The notes: generated by a model not told the origin, from the letters alone. A stretch of 64,000 nt of DNA from Filimonas lacunae (GCF_002355595.1 NZ_AP017422.1:6390823-6454822), one strand, 5' to 3'; counted from the stretch's first letter, positions 1-9,976 are shown. Made by a program: numbers and translations.

Positions 1-342
1 ATCTGCTTCTTTTTCTCCTACCAGCTGATAGGTAACCGTTTTTTTAGTGGCTACATTGGTAATAGTCACTTTCGTTAATATAGAAGCTTTGCTCGTATCA
101 ATCTCGTCAGTGCTTACCACACGAACACTCGCTATCTGGCTTTCCAGTAGCGCCATTTTAGCTTCCAGTATACCTTGAGCCTCTTTGGCAGCGTCATATT
201 CCGCATTTTCACGAAGATCTCCCTTCTCGCGTGCTTCAGCAATAGCTCTGGCAGCACCCGGACGGTCAACGGTTTTCATCCGTTGAAGCTCTTCTTTCAT
301 TTTTTCGAGTGTCTCTTTGGTTACATACATCACGTCACTCAT
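1..342 (-). CDS. greA: Transcription elongation factor GreA (3' part missing)
   Basis: GreA binds the secondary channel of RNA polymerase and stimulates cleavage of backtracked transcripts. The gene runs off the left edge in frame, so only the first 114 codons are present. The N-terminal coiled-coil hairpin is clear: MSDVMYVTKETLEKMKEEL at the start, then AREKGDLRENAEYDAAKEAQ around residues 36-55, which is the GreA signature with the acidic tip residues (D and E of GDLRENAEYD) that coordinate the catalytic Mg2+ in the family. The FKBP-like C-terminal domain begins near residue 90 and continues outside the window. I chose the ATG at 342; a second ATG four codons later is possible. A hairpin terminator separates it from the dehydrogenase gene upstream, so it probably has its own promoter. 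Confidence 0.95.
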   Translation of the reverse strand, partial: MSDVMYVTKETLEKMKEELQRMKTVDRPGAARAIAEAREKGDLRENAEYDAAKEAQGILEAKMALLESQIASVRVVSTDEIDTSKASILTKVTITNVATKKTVTYQLVGEKEAD

Positions 343-365
343 AGTAAATCTTTGTTTTATGAGGG

Positions 366-404
366 ATAAAAAAAATACAACGCCACAGCAAAACTGTAGC
401 GTTG
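366..404 (-). terminator. Rho-independent terminator downstream of the dehydrogenase gene
   Basis: On the minus strand an 11-bp stem (CAACGCTACAG paired with CTGTGGCGTTG, one G-U-type mismatch) with a 5-nt loop is followed at once by a TATTTTTTTT run. It lies between the end of the 2-hydroxyacid dehydrogenase and greA, so it ends the dehydrogenase/rsmA transcript. Confidence 0.75.
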
Positions 405-461
405 CAAATATGTAAAGTCACAAATATACTCTTTTTAGGCGGGTATTTAAAATGACAAATG

Positions 462-1391
462 TTAAAAAATGCCCAGTTTATCCAGCACCACCTTCGCCAT
501 TTTAAAATAGGCTTCGTGGCTGTAACCTGCTATGTGCGGGGTTACCAGCACATTTTTACGGCTACATAAATTCTCTAACTGTTCCTTTTCCTGCGCCGTA
601 TAGGTTCCCAGTTTTTCATTTTCCAACACATCTACTCCGGCAGCTGTAATCAGGTTTTTGTCCAGTGCACGTATCAATGCAGCTGTATCCGTTACTTTCC
701 CGCGGCAGGCCGTTAAAAAGTAGGGTTTACGCTCCAGCTTGCTGAAGAAAGCATCATTGGCATAATGAAATGTTTCTTCTGTTAAAGGCAGGTGCAGGCT
801 GATAACATCGGCATATTTAGCAATATGCTCTGGCCCTGCTTCGTGAATATCATCTTTGGCAAAGCCATTTTTATATTTATCGTAGGCCAGAATGCTTACA
901 TCAAAGGGCTTTAACAAACGGGCATAAGCCTGCCCCGTATTACCAAACCCAATGATACCCACCGTTTTACCGGTTAGCTCTGTACCCCTGTTTTCGTCGC
1001 GCAACCATTTACCCGCTTTTACTTCATCAAAAGAAGTATGCAGCTTATTCATCAGGCCCAGCAAAGTGCCCAGCATATGCTCGGCCACCGCGTTCCGGTT
1101 GCCTTCCGGGCTGCTTACACAGGTTATACCCTTTGCTTCGGCATACGACACATCAATCAATTCCATGCCACTACCTAAACGCCCTATCCATTTTAACATA
1201 GGGGCAGCGTCCAGTATAGCCTTATCTATTTTCAGCCTGGTAGTTACTATTAATCCTGTCACATCTTGCATCAGGCCTGCCAGTTCATCATAAGTAACTG
1301 CCGGAACATATTGCACCTCATAGTTGTTCTTCTCCAGTGTATCTACCAGGTACTCATGCACTTTGGCCGTTACTATCACCTTGCTTTTCAT
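462..1391 (-). CDS. D-2-hydroxyacid dehydrogenase (SerA/phosphoglycerate dehydrogenase-like)
   Basis: An NAD-dependent dehydrogenase of the D-isomer 2-hydroxyacid family, 309 aa, without the C-terminal ACT/ASB domains of full-length SerA. The Rossmann dinucleotide motif GFGNTG is at residues 148-153. The family's catalytic set is in place: Arg230 (ACRGKVTD), Glu257 (VDVLEN) and His286 (TPHIAGY). The N-terminal substrate-binding lobe includes [10 protein letters not shown] near residues 71-80. The real substrate (3-phosphoglycerate, hydroxypyruvate or another 2-oxoacid) cannot be read from the sequence. It lies 24 bp downstream of rsmA on the same strand and is probably cotranscribed with it; a terminator follows. 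Confidence 0.85.
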   Translation of the reverse strand: MKSKVIVTAKVHEYLVDTLEKNNYEVQYVPAVTYDELAGLMQDVTGLIVTTRLKIDKAILDAAPMLKWIGRLGSGMELIDVSYAEAKGITCVSSPEGNRNAVAEHMLGTLLGLMNKLHTSFDEVKAGKWLRDENRGTELTGKTVGIIGFGNTGQAYARLLKPFDVSILAYDKYKNGFAKDDIHEAGPEHIAKYADVISLHLPLTEETFHYANDAFFSKLERKPYFLTACRGKVTDTAALIRALDKNLITAAGVDVLENEKLGTYTAQEKEQLENLCSRKNVLVTPHIAGYSHEAYFKMAKVVLDKLGIF

Positions 1392-1415
1392 CTCTTCAGT
1401 TTTATTCAGTAAACG

Positions 1416-2171
1416 CTATTTCATCCGGAAAGTAAGGGCAGCGAAATCTGCTATGGATAATTGCTCGGCCCTTTTATCAAAAATAGGATCTTGCAGCACC
1501 TCCTCGGTAAACAAGCTACGGGTGGCGTTGCGCAACATTTTACGTCGCTGGTTAAATGCCGCCTTTACCAGGGTAACAAAATATTTATGACTCTGCATGG
1601 CTGCTACTTCCGTTTTACGGGTAAGCCTTATTACCCCGCTCATTACTTTAGGCGGCGGGTTAAAGCATCCCTGCGGCACATCAAACAAATATTCCACATC
1701 GTAAAAAGCCTGTATCAGCACACTTAAAATGCCATATACCTTATTGCCTGGTTTGGAAGCTACCCGCTGGGCTACTTCCTTTTGAAACATGCCTATTACA
1801 TGCGGCACCTGTTCTTTCCAGTCCAGTACCTTAAATAATATCTGTGAAGAAATATTATAGGGAAAATTACCCACCACCATAAAGGAGCCGCTGAATGGCA
1901 CATCGGCATCCAAAAAGCTTTGATGTATAATTTTTCCTTTTATCTGCGGATAAGTATGTTCCAGGTACACTACCTTTTCCTCATCCAGTTCTACTGCCTT
2001 AAAATCAATGTCCGGCAGTTCTAATAAATACTTGGTAAGCGCCCCTCCGCCAGGCCCCACTTCCACCAATTGTGTAAACGGTTGCTGCTGCACAGCGTCT
2101 ACAATTTTCCGGCAAATATTCTCATCCCGTAAAAAGTGCTGCCCAAGTGCTTTTTTAAGCGTGTATTGCAT
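1416..2171 (-). CDS. rsmA: 16S rRNA (adenine1518-N6/adenine1519-N6)-dimethyltransferase
   Basis: KsgA/RsmA dimethylates two adjacent adenines in helix 45 of 16S rRNA late in 30S maturation, using S-adenosylmethionine. The 251-aa protein starts with the family hallmark LKKALGQHFLRD. It has the SAM-binding glycine-rich loop VEVGPGGGALT at residues 36-46, an acidic ribose contact (VELDE near 60-64), and the target-adenine motif NFPYNIS at 102-108. The C-terminal helical domain carries FNPPPKV and FNQRRKMLRN, also typical. Length is normal (250-275 aa). A TAATTTTG box (2176-2183, minus) ends only 4 nt before the ATG, which would leave almost no leader. It is divergent from pdxA across 80 bp. Confidence 0.95.
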   Translation of the reverse strand: MQYTLKKALGQHFLRDENICRKIVDAVQQQPFTQLVEVGPGGGALTKYLLELPDIDFKAVELDEEKVVYLEHTYPQIKGKIIHQSFLDADVPFSGSFMVVGNFPYNISSQILFKVLDWKEQVPHVIGMFQKEVAQRVASKPGNKVYGILSVLIQAFYDVEYLFDVPQGCFNPPPKVMSGVIRLTRKTEVAAMQSHKYFVTLVKAAFNQRRKMLRNATRSLFTEEVLQDPIFDKRAEQLSIADFAALTFRMK

Positions 2172-2251
2172 TGGGCAAAATTACCGGCATTCACCAATAT
2201 TTACTATTAAACCTGCTAAAAGGTGTATTTTTACGCATCAAATTGTAATGA

Positions 2252-3349
2252 ATGAGCAATGAATTGCAAAAACCCGTTATAGGTTTCAGTTGTGGTGATT
2301 TGAATGGAATAGGAACAGAGCTGATTATTAAAACCCTGAGCGATTCCCGCATCATGGACATGTGCGTACCTGTTGTTTTTGCCAACAACAAAAGCATCAA
2401 TTTTTACAAAAAAGCTTTACCCGATATCAACTTACCCTATCAGGCAGCAAAAGACCTTACACGCCTGAACCACAAACAGCTGAATATAGTGAACTGCTGG
2501 GAAGAAGAAGTGCAGATAACACCAGGACAATTAACCGACATAGGTGGCAAATACGCGCTTCAATCATTACAGCAAAGTGTAGCCGCTTTGAAAGCCGGCC
2601 ATATACACGGCCTGGTTACAGCTCCTATTCATAAAAAGAACATACAATCGTCTGAATTTAATTATAGCGGCCATACACCTTACCTCAAAGATGAGTTTAA
2701 AGTGGATGACGTAGTAATGTTGATGACAGCCGAAAACATGCGCGTTGCCGTACTAACCGAGCATATTCCGGTAAAAGAAATAGCCACTTACATTACCAAA
2801 GAGAACATTTTGAAAAAGCTGAGTATTTTAAACACCAGCCTGCAAAAAGACTTTGGTATTGACAAACCTAAGATTGCCGTACTGGGACTTAACCCCCATG
2901 CCGGTGACGAAGGCCTGATTGGCAATGAAGAAGAAACTATTATAAAACCTGCTTTAAAAGAAGCGCGCCACCGCAACATACTGGCCTTTGGTCCGTTTAG
3001 CGCAGATGCCTTCTTTGCACGTGGACAATATGAGCAGTTTGATGCCGTACTGGCCATGTATCACGATCAGGGTTTAATTCCTTTCAAGTCACTGGCTATA
3101 GGCGAAGGCGTAAACTATACTGCCGGCTTACCTGTGGTAAGAACCAGCCCTGACCATGGTACCGCGTTTGATATTGCCGGAAAGGGCAAAGCAGATGCCT
3201 CTTCTTTCCTGGCTGCGATATTTATGGCTATTGACGTTATCCGTAACCGCGCCACTTATGCCGAAAGCCACAGTAACCCGCTGAAGAAAATAAGCGCCCG
3301 TGTACTGGCCAACGCAGAAGACGAAAAAATTGAAGAAAACGAAGGTTAA
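2252..3349 (+). CDS. pdxA: 4-hydroxythreonine-4-phosphate dehydrogenase
   Basis: PdxA oxidises 4-phosphohydroxy-L-threonine in the DXP-dependent route to pyridoxal 5'-phosphate; PdxJ, its partner step, is not in this window. The 365-aa protein opens with GFSCGDLNGIGTELI, the PdxA N-terminal signature. Metal-ligand histidines are visible in SGHTPYL, in LNPHAGDEGLIGNEE, and in MYHDQGLIPFK. NYTAGLPVVRTSPDHGTA near residue 285-305 is another family block. Slightly longer than the enterobacterial enzyme (about 329 aa), as is usual in Bacteroidota. The epimerase-like gene starts 6 bp after its stop, implying cotranscription. Confidence 0.95.
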   Translation: MSNELQKPVIGFSCGDLNGIGTELIIKTLSDSRIMDMCVPVVFANNKSINFYKKALPDINLPYQAAKDLTRLNHKQLNIVNCWEEEVQITPGQLTDIGGKYALQSLQQSVAALKAGHIHGLVTAPIHKKNIQSSEFNYSGHTPYLKDEFKVDDVVMLMTAENMRVAVLTEHIPVKEIATYITKENILKKLSILNTSLQKDFGIDKPKIAVLGLNPHAGDEGLIGNEEETIIKPALKEARHRNILAFGPFSADAFFARGQYEQFDAVLAMYHDQGLIPFKSLAIGEGVNYTAGLPVVRTSPDHGTAFDIAGKGKADASSFLAAIFMAIDVIRNRATYAESHSNPLKKISARVLANAEDEKIEENEG

Positions 3350-3355
3350 TATTAT

Positions 3356-4225
3356 ATGCTAGTCCTTGAAAACGAACTGCTGAAAGTAGCCATTGCTACC
3401 AAAGGCGCCGAACTGCAAAGCATTGTACGTAAAGACAATGGCATTGAATATATGTGGAGTGGAGATGCACAATACTGGGGTAAAAAAAGCCCGGTATTGT
3501 TTCCCATAGTAGGTGGCCTGAAAAAGAATGAATACATCTACAACCTCAACACCTACCCGCTTAGCAGGCATGGCTTTGCGCGGGATATGGAGTTTACAGT
3601 TACAGAGCAATCAGCACACAGCGCTACGTTTTCACTGAAAAATGATGAAGATACTTATAAAGTATACCCTTTTCACTTCACTTTTTCCATCCGCTACCAA
3701 CTGGAAAACGACACAGTGTCCGTAACCTACCAGGTACAGAATGACGGTAAAGAAAATCTGTTGTTTTCAGTAGGCGGACATCCTGCATTTGCAGTTCCCC
3801 AGGTAGAAGGCAGCAGCTACGAAGACTATTACCTGGAGTTTAGTGAAACAGAGAATGCAGGTCGCTGGCCTTTGTCGGCCGAAGGCTTAATAGAAAGCGC
3901 GCCTATACCTGTTTTACAAAACACCAATATACTGCCGCTTACCAAATCGCTGTTCTATGGCGATGCATTGGTATTTAAACAACTACAATCTAAAAAAGTA
4001 AGCCTGTTAAGTAAAACCCATGCACATGGTTTGCATTTTACCTTGGAAGGCTTTCCCTTCTTAGGTATATGGGCTGCCAAAGACGCCAACTTTGTTTGCA
4101 TTGAGCCCTGGTGTGGCATTGCAGATGGCGTATATGCTTCGGGGAATTTATTAGAGAAAGAAGGCATTAACAACCTGTCGCCTAAAACTACTTTTACACG
4201 CACCTGGAGCGTTACTCTGTTTTAG
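3356..4225 (+). CDS. Aldose 1-epimerase family protein (LacX-like)
   Basis: A galactose-mutarotase-fold protein of 289 aa, cytoplasmic (no signal peptide). Family positions are visible: SRHGFARDMEF near residues 65-75, the conserved VGGHPAFAVP near 138-147 with the histidine expected in the active site, and CIEPWCGIADGV near 245-256 with the presumed catalytic glutamate. The EPW.GI.D signature and overall length match the LacX/YeaD-like branch rather than classical GalM, so the sugar or sugar-phosphate it acts on is unknown. It follows pdxA by 6 bp, although no pathway link is evident. Its last 14 bp overlap the end of the convergent regulator gene. Confidence 0.8.
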   Translation: MLVLENELLKVAIATKGAELQSIVRKDNGIEYMWSGDAQYWGKKSPVLFPIVGGLKKNEYIYNLNTYPLSRHGFARDMEFTVTEQSAHSATFSLKNDEDTYKVYPFHFTFSIRYQLENDTVSVTYQVQNDGKENLLFSVGGHPAFAVPQVEGSSYEDYYLEFSETENAGRWPLSAEGLIESAPIPVLQNTNILPLTKSLFYGDALVFKQLQSKKVSLLSKTHAHGLHFTLEGFPFLGIWAAKDANFVCIEPWCGIADGVYASGNLLEKEGINNLSPKTTFTRTWSVTLF

Positions 4226-4517
4226 CGTTGTTGTTTACATTCAGGTATTGCTGCAAGGCTTTTACATAGTCTTCAAAAGCAGCAATGCCTTTATCCGTTA
4301 TTTTACAGGTAGTTTGCGGATAGTTATCTTTAAACTGCTTTAACACCTCTACATACCCTGTCTCTTTCAGCTTCTGTATCTGAACGCTTAAATTACCTGC
4401 TGTAGAATTGGTTTTCTCTTTAATAAAGGTAAAATCAGCTTCCTTTACCCCAATAAGAAGACTTACCACCGCCAGCCGCAACTGTGAATGTAATATCGGA
4501 TCGAGATCTTTAAACAT
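4212..4517 (-). CDS. Winged-helix transcriptional regulator (MarR/ArsR-like, HTH_34 type)
   Basis: A 101-aa single-domain DNA-binding protein. The pattern LDPILHSQLRLAVVSLL, then EADFTFIKEKTNSTAGNLSVQIQKLKETGYVEV, is the helix-turn-helix plus recognition helix of the small winged-helix family that in Bacteroidota usually sits next to a membrane protein; KDNYPQTTCKITDKGIAAFEDYV forms the wing and C-terminal helix. Its start overlaps the end of the upstream membrane-protein gene by 8 bp, so the two are translationally coupled. Presumably it controls its own operon (inference). No ligand-binding domain is present. Confidence 0.8.
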   Translation of the reverse strand: MFKDLDPILHSQLRLAVVSLLIGVKEADFTFIKEKTNSTAGNLSVQIQKLKETGYVEVLKQFKDNYPQTTCKITDKGIAAFEDYVKALQQYLNVNNNAKTE

Positions 4518-5193
4518 TCGCTCCCCTCTGACAATTATAACGTTTACGCAAAATAAGACCAGGTATTAACCAGCAGAATATGCCCGACAACCCATTCAGT
4601 AAAAAATCGTAGGTAGAAGATGTGTAACAGGATATGATAAAAAACACATAGCAAAGAATCCCTCCTATCACCATTGGCCTGAACTTTAAGGCCCAACCCG
4701 TAGCCAGTGTGGGAATAGAATACAGGATAAGATATAGAGAAGACTGGCTATAGATAAATGGCTCTAACGGCTCAACAGGTGCTGTAGCGCTATTACGGAT
4801 AAACAGGGCTTTACCTTCTTCTGCCATCAGGTGTGTAGTTACTCCGGGAACAACAGCCAGGTAAAAGATCAAAGCAGCCAGGCTAATACCATACACCGAC
4901 CAGATCACATTTAAAAATGTTTCCTGAACCGTAATCACTTTCCTGTTCTTTGCTTCCCGTATACTGATAATGATCTGAGGTATAATAGCAATAAAAACCA
5001 GCTGCCATATATTGTAGCCGGTTGAAATATGCAACACACGTTGCAGGAAACTTACAATACCACATACACCAATTACACTGCCCCATAAAATAGCACTGGT
5101 GCCTTTGGAATGAAAATGCCCCTTTGCGGTTTGAAGCATTTTGGTAATCAGTTCAAGACTTTCCTGTTGGGTGAGTTGTTTCTCTTCTGCCAT
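4510..5193 (-). CDS. Integral membrane protein, cotranscribed with a winged-helix regulator
   Basis: A 227-aa protein I do not recognise by name. After a charged N-terminus (EEKQLTQQESLELITKMLQTAK), about five to six hydrophobic segments can be seen, at roughly residues 35-55, 62-80, 95-120, 150-170, 175-195 and 200-220. The N-terminal motif LITKMLQTAKGHFHSKGTSAILWGSVIGVCG is of the kind found in Bacteroidota inner-membrane proteins paired with HTH_34 regulators. The gene precedes the regulator with an 8-bp overlap. Transport or envelope-stress roles would be speculation. Confidence 0.7.
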   Translation of the reverse strand: MAEEKQLTQQESLELITKMLQTAKGHFHSKGTSAILWGSVIGVCGIVSFLQRVLHISTGYNIWQLVFIAIIPQIIISIREAKNRKVITVQETFLNVIWSVYGISLAALIFYLAVVPGVTTHLMAEEGKALFIRNSATAPVEPLEPFIYSQSSLYLILYSIPTLATGWALKFRPMVIGGILCYVFFIISCYTSSTYDFLLNGLSGIFCWLIPGLILRKRYNCQRGANV

Positions 5194-5309
5194 AAAGTAA
5201 CTGCTGCAATTTATAAGCCTTCTATCAACTGGCTATGCTATCAATGCACAATTGCCAATTATACCACAAATATAACCGGCAATTATGCAAAGGTGTTATA
5301 TAGTAATGA

Positions 5310-5936
5310 TTATTGACATTTTGCCAGCATATCTTCCGACTCTTTACCTCCCCAATGTGGATGCAGCGGTTTCACCTGCTCTGTTTTAGATAAAGACAGC
5401 GCCTTCTCAAATAAAGGCTTAGCCTTGTCTTTACCACCACCAAACTGCACAGGTGTTCCAAATATGCTCATGCCTTGCAGGTAGTAAATGCGTGGGTTAT
5501 TAGGATCGAGTTTAATAGCGTTCTGCAAAGCAGTGGCAGCCTGTGCGCCGTAGGTTTGCCAGCGGCTCATAGGGTCTACCAGCATTTGAACAGTAGCAGC
5601 CATGTTGCGTATAGTACATAAATCGGCAGTGTTTTCAATAGCTTCCCCTTTGGAAAGTATAGTACCTGCTTTAGTTGCTATCGCATCCTTATCAGCTTTC
5701 TGATCGGAAAAGCCAATACGCACCTGCGCCAATGCTGCATAATAATAAGGAGTCCATTGTGTTTTTTCTGCATCACCAATTCTTTCAAAAGCAGCAGATG
5801 CCGTTTGCAGCTGTTCGGTGGTTTTGGCAGAATCCAGTAAGGTTAAAGTACGTTCCATTGCCTGGGTATATTTATCACTTTGTGCCTGCACACCCATTAC
5901 GCTGCAAATGGCAGCTACTACAAAAAATGCTTTCAT
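5310..5936 (-). CDS. Secreted TPR-like protein of unknown function
   Basis: I place the start at the ATG at 5936, giving 208 aa beginning MKAFFVVAAICSVMGVQAQ, a clear signal peptide with cleavage after AQA/Q. An upstream in-frame ATG at 5960 would only add eight residues that spoil the signal. The mature part is helical with tetratricopeptide character: ATALQNAIKLDPNNPRIYYL near residues 140-160 and AKPLFEKALSL near 180. It has no catalytic motif I can name. It follows the TonB-dependent receptor gene by 33 bp on the same strand, so it probably acts in the periplasm or outer membrane with that receptor (inference). Confidence 0.75.
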   Translation of the reverse strand: MKAFFVVAAICSVMGVQAQSDKYTQAMERTLTLLDSAKTTEQLQTASAAFERIGDAEKTQWTPYYYAALAQVRIGFSDQKADKDAIATKAGTILSKGEAIENTADLCTIRNMAATVQMLVDPMSRWQTYGAQAATALQNAIKLDPNNPRIYYLQGMSIFGTPVQFGGGKDKAKPLFEKALSLSKTEQVKPLHPHWGGKESEDMLAKCQ

Positions 5937-5969
5937 AACGTTGAGTTTGAAAATGAACACTGTTGATTA

Positions 5970-8195
5970 TTATAAATTATTATTAATGATGTCATCACTT
6001 TTGTCAACACCCCAGCTTAAAAACAGGCCAATTAAAAAGAATCTTTTTGCTGGTGGCAGAATAGCCTGTTTTACCGAGCCGTTGAAAGAATAATTATAGC
6101 CCGATACCTGCTCGTTGCCCAATACATTGGTTACACTGGCCATAATAACCAGGAATGTTTTGCTGTTAACTTTTCCTGCCTGTGGTACATAGTTGGCACT
6201 AAAGCCCAGGCTTTGATAAGGCTTGGTTTTGCCCTGATCGGCAAGCTGGTATTTAGACCCTGTGTTATCCAGCATAATGTTATAATAAGGCCGCCCGGTA
6301 GCAAAACTATAAGTAAGGTTAAAGCCGGTTTTAATGCTGGTAACAAAACGCTTGGTTACAATAGACGCTGTATGATTGGCCGCAAAGTTGGGCTGCAACT
6401 CCCCCGGATAGTTCAGGTAATCTCTTTTGGTATCCAGGTAAGAATAGCTGATCCAGTAATCCAGATTTTTAATGGTTTGCCTGTCACGCCAGAACAGCTC
6501 CACTCCTTGTGCATAGCCGTTTCCTTTATTGGTTAAGGTGGGATAGGTTTTCACCAGATGATCGTACTTTTTATAATACGCTTCCAGCCTTAACAAACGC
6601 AAAGCCGTGCTTTTTGTATAGTTAAGAATATAGTGCGTGGCTTTGGTAAAGCCCAGGTTGGCATGATAACGTAATTGAGAATCTTCCGGCTTCTGAAAAA
6701 AGATACCATAGGCAAAAGACATTTGTGCTCCTTTACCGGTTTTGTAAGCCAATGCCGCACGCGGTGCCACCGCCATTTTATCAATTACCGAAGAGCGTTC
6801 TAAACGACCACCAATAGTAGCAGCCAGATCGTTGGTGAGGTATATATTGGTTTCGGCAAACAAGGCATTGTAATGATCAGTGCTGGTAAACACCGTGTCT
6901 TTATAGTTACCCGGGTTATGCGAATACCAGTATTCCGAGCCAAAGCGAATGCTGTTGATACCAGGCAAACGTTTTTCAAATACCGCACGTGCCTGCGCCA
7001 CCTCTTGCTTGTTACGATACACAAAGTTTTTATTGTTCATCCAGTACACGCTGTTATCATATGCCTTTGGAGCATTGGCAGCATCCTGCACCTGCTGAGA
7101 GATGTCGTCTTTATTATAGCTATAGCCTGCGCCCAACTGCATTTTCCAGCCACCGCCCAGATTTTCGCGCCAGCTAAGATTGTTGTACCAGTTAGCGTTG
7201 GTAAGCCCAAACGCATCTTTTAAATAGGCACTGTCAATATCCACTCTACGCAATCCAAGGTCACTATGGCTAAAGGTGGTGTAGTATTTAATAATACCTC
7301 CCTTGGTTTTGATGCGAAAATTAGCATCACCATTATGAAACACCGGCGTTCTGAAATAATCCGGTGTTTGCTTTACCAAACTGAAATAAGCTTTCACATT
7401 GGTATAGCTATAGCTGGTGCCCCAGGAAGATTTTTTATCCTTAGATAAAACCTGAATGCCCAGGTTGGCAAAAAGTGGGGAAATGCCCGCAGAAGCTGCT
7501 GTTTTCTCCGGCAAATCAATGGACTCCATTACCAGAGCGGCCGATAAAGCCTGACCATATAAGGCAGAATAACCACCCGTGCTAAACACCATGCCTTTAA
7601 AAAGAAAAGGCTGAAAACGGCCACGGGAAGCAATATCGGGAGTGCTGCTGTAATAAGGATTGTTTACCAGGGTTCCATCTATAAACTGTTTGGTTTCATA
7701 GCCAGTACCACCACGCACAAACAAACCTTCCTGGTTAGCTACCTGTTGCGTACCCGGCAAAGTTTTTAACGCCGTAGAAATGTCGGCATTAGCGCCACCG
7801 GTAGTGGCAATATCCAATGAGCTTAATACCGCCCCTCTTTTAGAATCACCAGCTGCAAATGAACCGGCAGTAACCACTACCGCTTTCAGTTCATCAATCT
7901 GTTCTTTTAATACAGCTGATACAGTCACGGGTGTTTTACCATCCAGCACTACTGCCAGTGTATATTCTTTATAACCTGTACCGGTTACCTGTATTTGTTG
8001 ATTACCTTTTTCTGCGCTGGTAAAAGAAAAACGGCCGGTAGAATCGGCCACAGCTCCGTCATAGGTATTTACAAGGGTAATAGCAGCGCCCGGAACAGGC
8101 CTGCCTTTGTTATCCTTTACAATGCCCTTAATTTCAACCTGGGCCATCAGTAAAGTGGGAAATAGGGATAATACAATTAAAAAGGCGCGTTTCAT
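5970..8195 (-). CDS. TonB-dependent receptor with carboxypeptidase-regulatory-like N-domain
   Basis: A 741-aa outer-membrane receptor. It has a signal peptide (MKRAFLIVLSLFPTLLMAQ), then a carboxypeptidase D regulatory-like beta-sandwich at about residues 20-105 (VEIKGIVKDNKGRPVPGAAI). A plug domain follows at about 110-230, with PGTQQVANQEGLFVRGGTG and the nearby Y.GQALSA.L segment, and then a beta-barrel to the C-terminus. Barrel repeats rich in aromatic and Gly residues are evident, and the C-terminus ends in a hydrophobic strand region. No substrate can be inferred: there is no SusD partner, so glycan import is not specifically supported. Together with the TPR-like gene downstream it forms a two-gene unit. 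Spacing from atpA is 177 bp and contains the ATPase operon terminator. Confidence 0.88.
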   Translation of the reverse strand: MKRAFLIVLSLFPTLLMAQVEIKGIVKDNKGRPVPGAAITLVNTYDGAVADSTGRFSFTSAEKGNQQIQVTGTGYKEYTLAVVLDGKTPVTVSAVLKEQIDELKAVVVTAGSFAAGDSKRGAVLSSLDIATTGGANADISTALKTLPGTQQVANQEGLFVRGGTGYETKQFIDGTLVNNPYYSSTPDIASRGRFQPFLFKGMVFSTGGYSALYGQALSAALVMESIDLPEKTAASAGISPLFANLGIQVLSKDKKSSWGTSYSYTNVKAYFSLVKQTPDYFRTPVFHNGDANFRIKTKGGIIKYYTTFSHSDLGLRRVDIDSAYLKDAFGLTNANWYNNLSWRENLGGGWKMQLGAGYSYNKDDISQQVQDAANAPKAYDNSVYWMNNKNFVYRNKQEVAQARAVFEKRLPGINSIRFGSEYWYSHNPGNYKDTVFTSTDHYNALFAETNIYLTNDLAATIGGRLERSSVIDKMAVAPRAALAYKTGKGAQMSFAYGIFFQKPEDSQLRYHANLGFTKATHYILNYTKSTALRLLRLEAYYKKYDHLVKTYPTLTNKGNGYAQGVELFWRDRQTIKNLDYWISYSYLDTKRDYLNYPGELQPNFAANHTASIVTKRFVTSIKTGFNLTYSFATGRPYYNIMLDNTGSKYQLADQGKTKPYQSLGFSANYVPQAGKVNSKTFLVIMASVTNVLGNEQVSGYNYSFNGSVKQAILPPAKRFFLIGLFLSWGVDKSDDIINNNL

Positions 8196-8316
8196 CGACA
8201 GTATTGTTTTGTAATACCAAAGTAGACTAGTTTACAATATAAACCAAACTAAATCTTAAACTTTTCTGTAACCAAATCACAACACCTTCACAATCAATTG
8301 TATTTCACAAAACAGA

Positions 8317-8343
8317 AACGGCCCCGCTGATTGCGGAGCCGTT
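8317..8343 (-). terminator. Terminator of the atp operon
   Basis: On the minus strand an 11-bp stem (AACGGCTCCGC with GCGGGGCCGTT, one G-T wobble) and a 5-nt loop are followed by TTCTGTTTTG. It lies 30 bp after the atpA stop, so transcription ends after atpA and not after an atpG gene. Confidence 0.8.
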
Positions 8344-8372
8344 CTTATACTCAAACTTCTTGAAGAAATCAC

Positions 8373-9950
8373 CTATTTGTATTGAGGAATCAGGCTTTTT
8401 GCCAACGCAACGGTTTTTTCAATACCAGCGTCAGACAGGTTACCTTTTTTAAACTCAGCCAATACATCAGCATGCTTGTTGGTCATTTCCAGTAAGAAAT
8501 GCTCTTCAAACGCTTTTACTTTTTTCACCGCTACTTCACGTAATAAGCCCTGAGTACCTAAGTAAATGATAGCCACCTGCTTTTCAACAGAGTATGGGCT
8601 AAACTGAGGTTGTTTCAGAATTTCCACGTTACGGGCACCTTTGTCCAGTACCAGTTTGGTTGCAGCATCCAGATCGCCACCGAATTTAGAGAAAGCTTCC
8701 ATTTCACGGTATAAAGCCTGGTCAAGCTTCAGGGTACCGGATACTTTCTTCATCGATTTAATCTGTGCGCTACCACCTACGCGACTTACAGAGATACCTA
8801 CGTTGATAGCCGGACGGATACCTGAGTTAAACAGGTTTGATTCCAGGAATATCTGACCGTCGGTAATAGAGATTACGTTGGTAGGGATATAAGCAGATAC
8901 GTCACCCGCTTGTGTTTCAATGATAGGTAACGCAGTAAGGCTACCACCACCTTTTACCAGGTGCTTGATGCTTTCTGGTAAGTCGTTCATTTGCTTAGCA
9001 ATAGCATCGTTGTTGATTACTTTCGCTGCGCGCTCTAATAAACGGGAGTGCAAATAGAATACATCACCAGGATATGCTTCACGTCCGGGAGGTCTTTTCA
9101 ATAACAGAGACACTTCACGGTAAGCTACCGCCTGCTTACTCAAATCATCATAGATGATCAGGGCAGGACGACCGGTATCACGGAAGAATTCACCAATTGC
9201 TGCGCCGGCAAAAGGAGCATAGAACTGCTGTGGAGCAGGATCACTTGCAGATGCCGCAACAATGGTAGTATAAGCCATAGCGCCATTGTCTTGTAATGTT
9301 TTCATTACACCGGCAACAGTAGAAGCCTTTTGACCAATAGCTACATAGATACAATAAACAGGTTTGCCAGCGTCGAAAAACTCTTTCTGGTTGATGATTG
9401 TATCAATACAGATAGCAGTTTTACCAGTTTGGCGGTCACCGATAACCAACTCACGCTGTCCGCGGCCAATAGGAATCATAGCGTCAATAGCTTTGATACC
9501 AGTTTGTAACGGTTCTTTCACCGGCTCGCGATAAATTACACCAGGGGCTTTACGCTCCAGGGGCATTTCATATAATTCGCCGGAGATAGGGCCTTTGCCA
9601 TCAATAGGCTCGCCTAATGTATTTACAACACGACCTACCAGACCGTCACCTACTTTAACAGAGGCAATGTTACCGGTACGACGTACTTTATCACCTTCTT
9701 TAATTCCTTTGCTTTCACCCATCAATACCACACCCACATTATCTTCTTCCAGGTTCAGTGCAATAGCTTTTACGCCGTTAGGAAACTCAACCAGTTCACC
9801 GGAACGAACGTTGTTTAAGCCATAAACACGGGCAATACCATCACCCACCTGGAGCACGGTACCCACTTCTTCTAAATCAGCAGAGGCATTGAAGTTGCTC
9901 AGTTGCTGCCTCAATATCGCTGATATTTCATCGGGTTTAATTTCAACCAT
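8373..9950 (-). CDS. atpA: F1Fo ATP synthase subunit alpha
   Basis: Non-catalytic nucleotide-binding subunit of the F1 head, forming the alpha3beta3 hexamer with AtpD, which is encoded outside this window. The 525-aa sequence has the Walker A loop GDRQTGKT at residues 171-178 and Walker B-like [12 protein letters not shown] near 270. It also has the alpha/beta family signature region around [17 protein letters not shown] (the alpha arginine finger lies in this SVSRVG block). Length is typical for Bacteroidota (E. coli 513). It is the last gene of atpB-E-F-H-A and is followed by a terminator, without the atpG that normally comes next. Confidence 0.97.
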   Translation of the reverse strand: MVEIKPDEISAILRQQLSNFNASADLEEVGTVLQVGDGIARVYGLNNVRSGELVEFPNGVKAIALNLEEDNVGVVLMGESKGIKEGDKVRRTGNIASVKVGDGLVGRVVNTLGEPIDGKGPISGELYEMPLERKAPGVIYREPVKEPLQTGIKAIDAMIPIGRGQRELVIGDRQTGKTAICIDTIINQKEFFDAGKPVYCIYVAIGQKASTVAGVMKTLQDNGAMAYTTIVAASASDPAPQQFYAPFAGAAIGEFFRDTGRPALIIYDDLSKQAVAYREVSLLLKRPPGREAYPGDVFYLHSRLLERAAKVINNDAIAKQMNDLPESIKHLVKGGGSLTALPIIETQAGDVSAYIPTNVISITDGQIFLESNLFNSGIRPAINVGISVSRVGGSAQIKSMKKVSGTLKLDQALYREMEAFSKFGGDLDAATKLVLDKGARNVEILKQPQFSPYSVEKQVAIIYLGTQGLLREVAVKKVKAFEEHFLLEMTNKHADVLAEFKKGNLSDAGIEKTVALAKSLIPQYK

Positions 9951-9976
9951 ATTTTGAAGTTTGTAGTTTTTAAAAT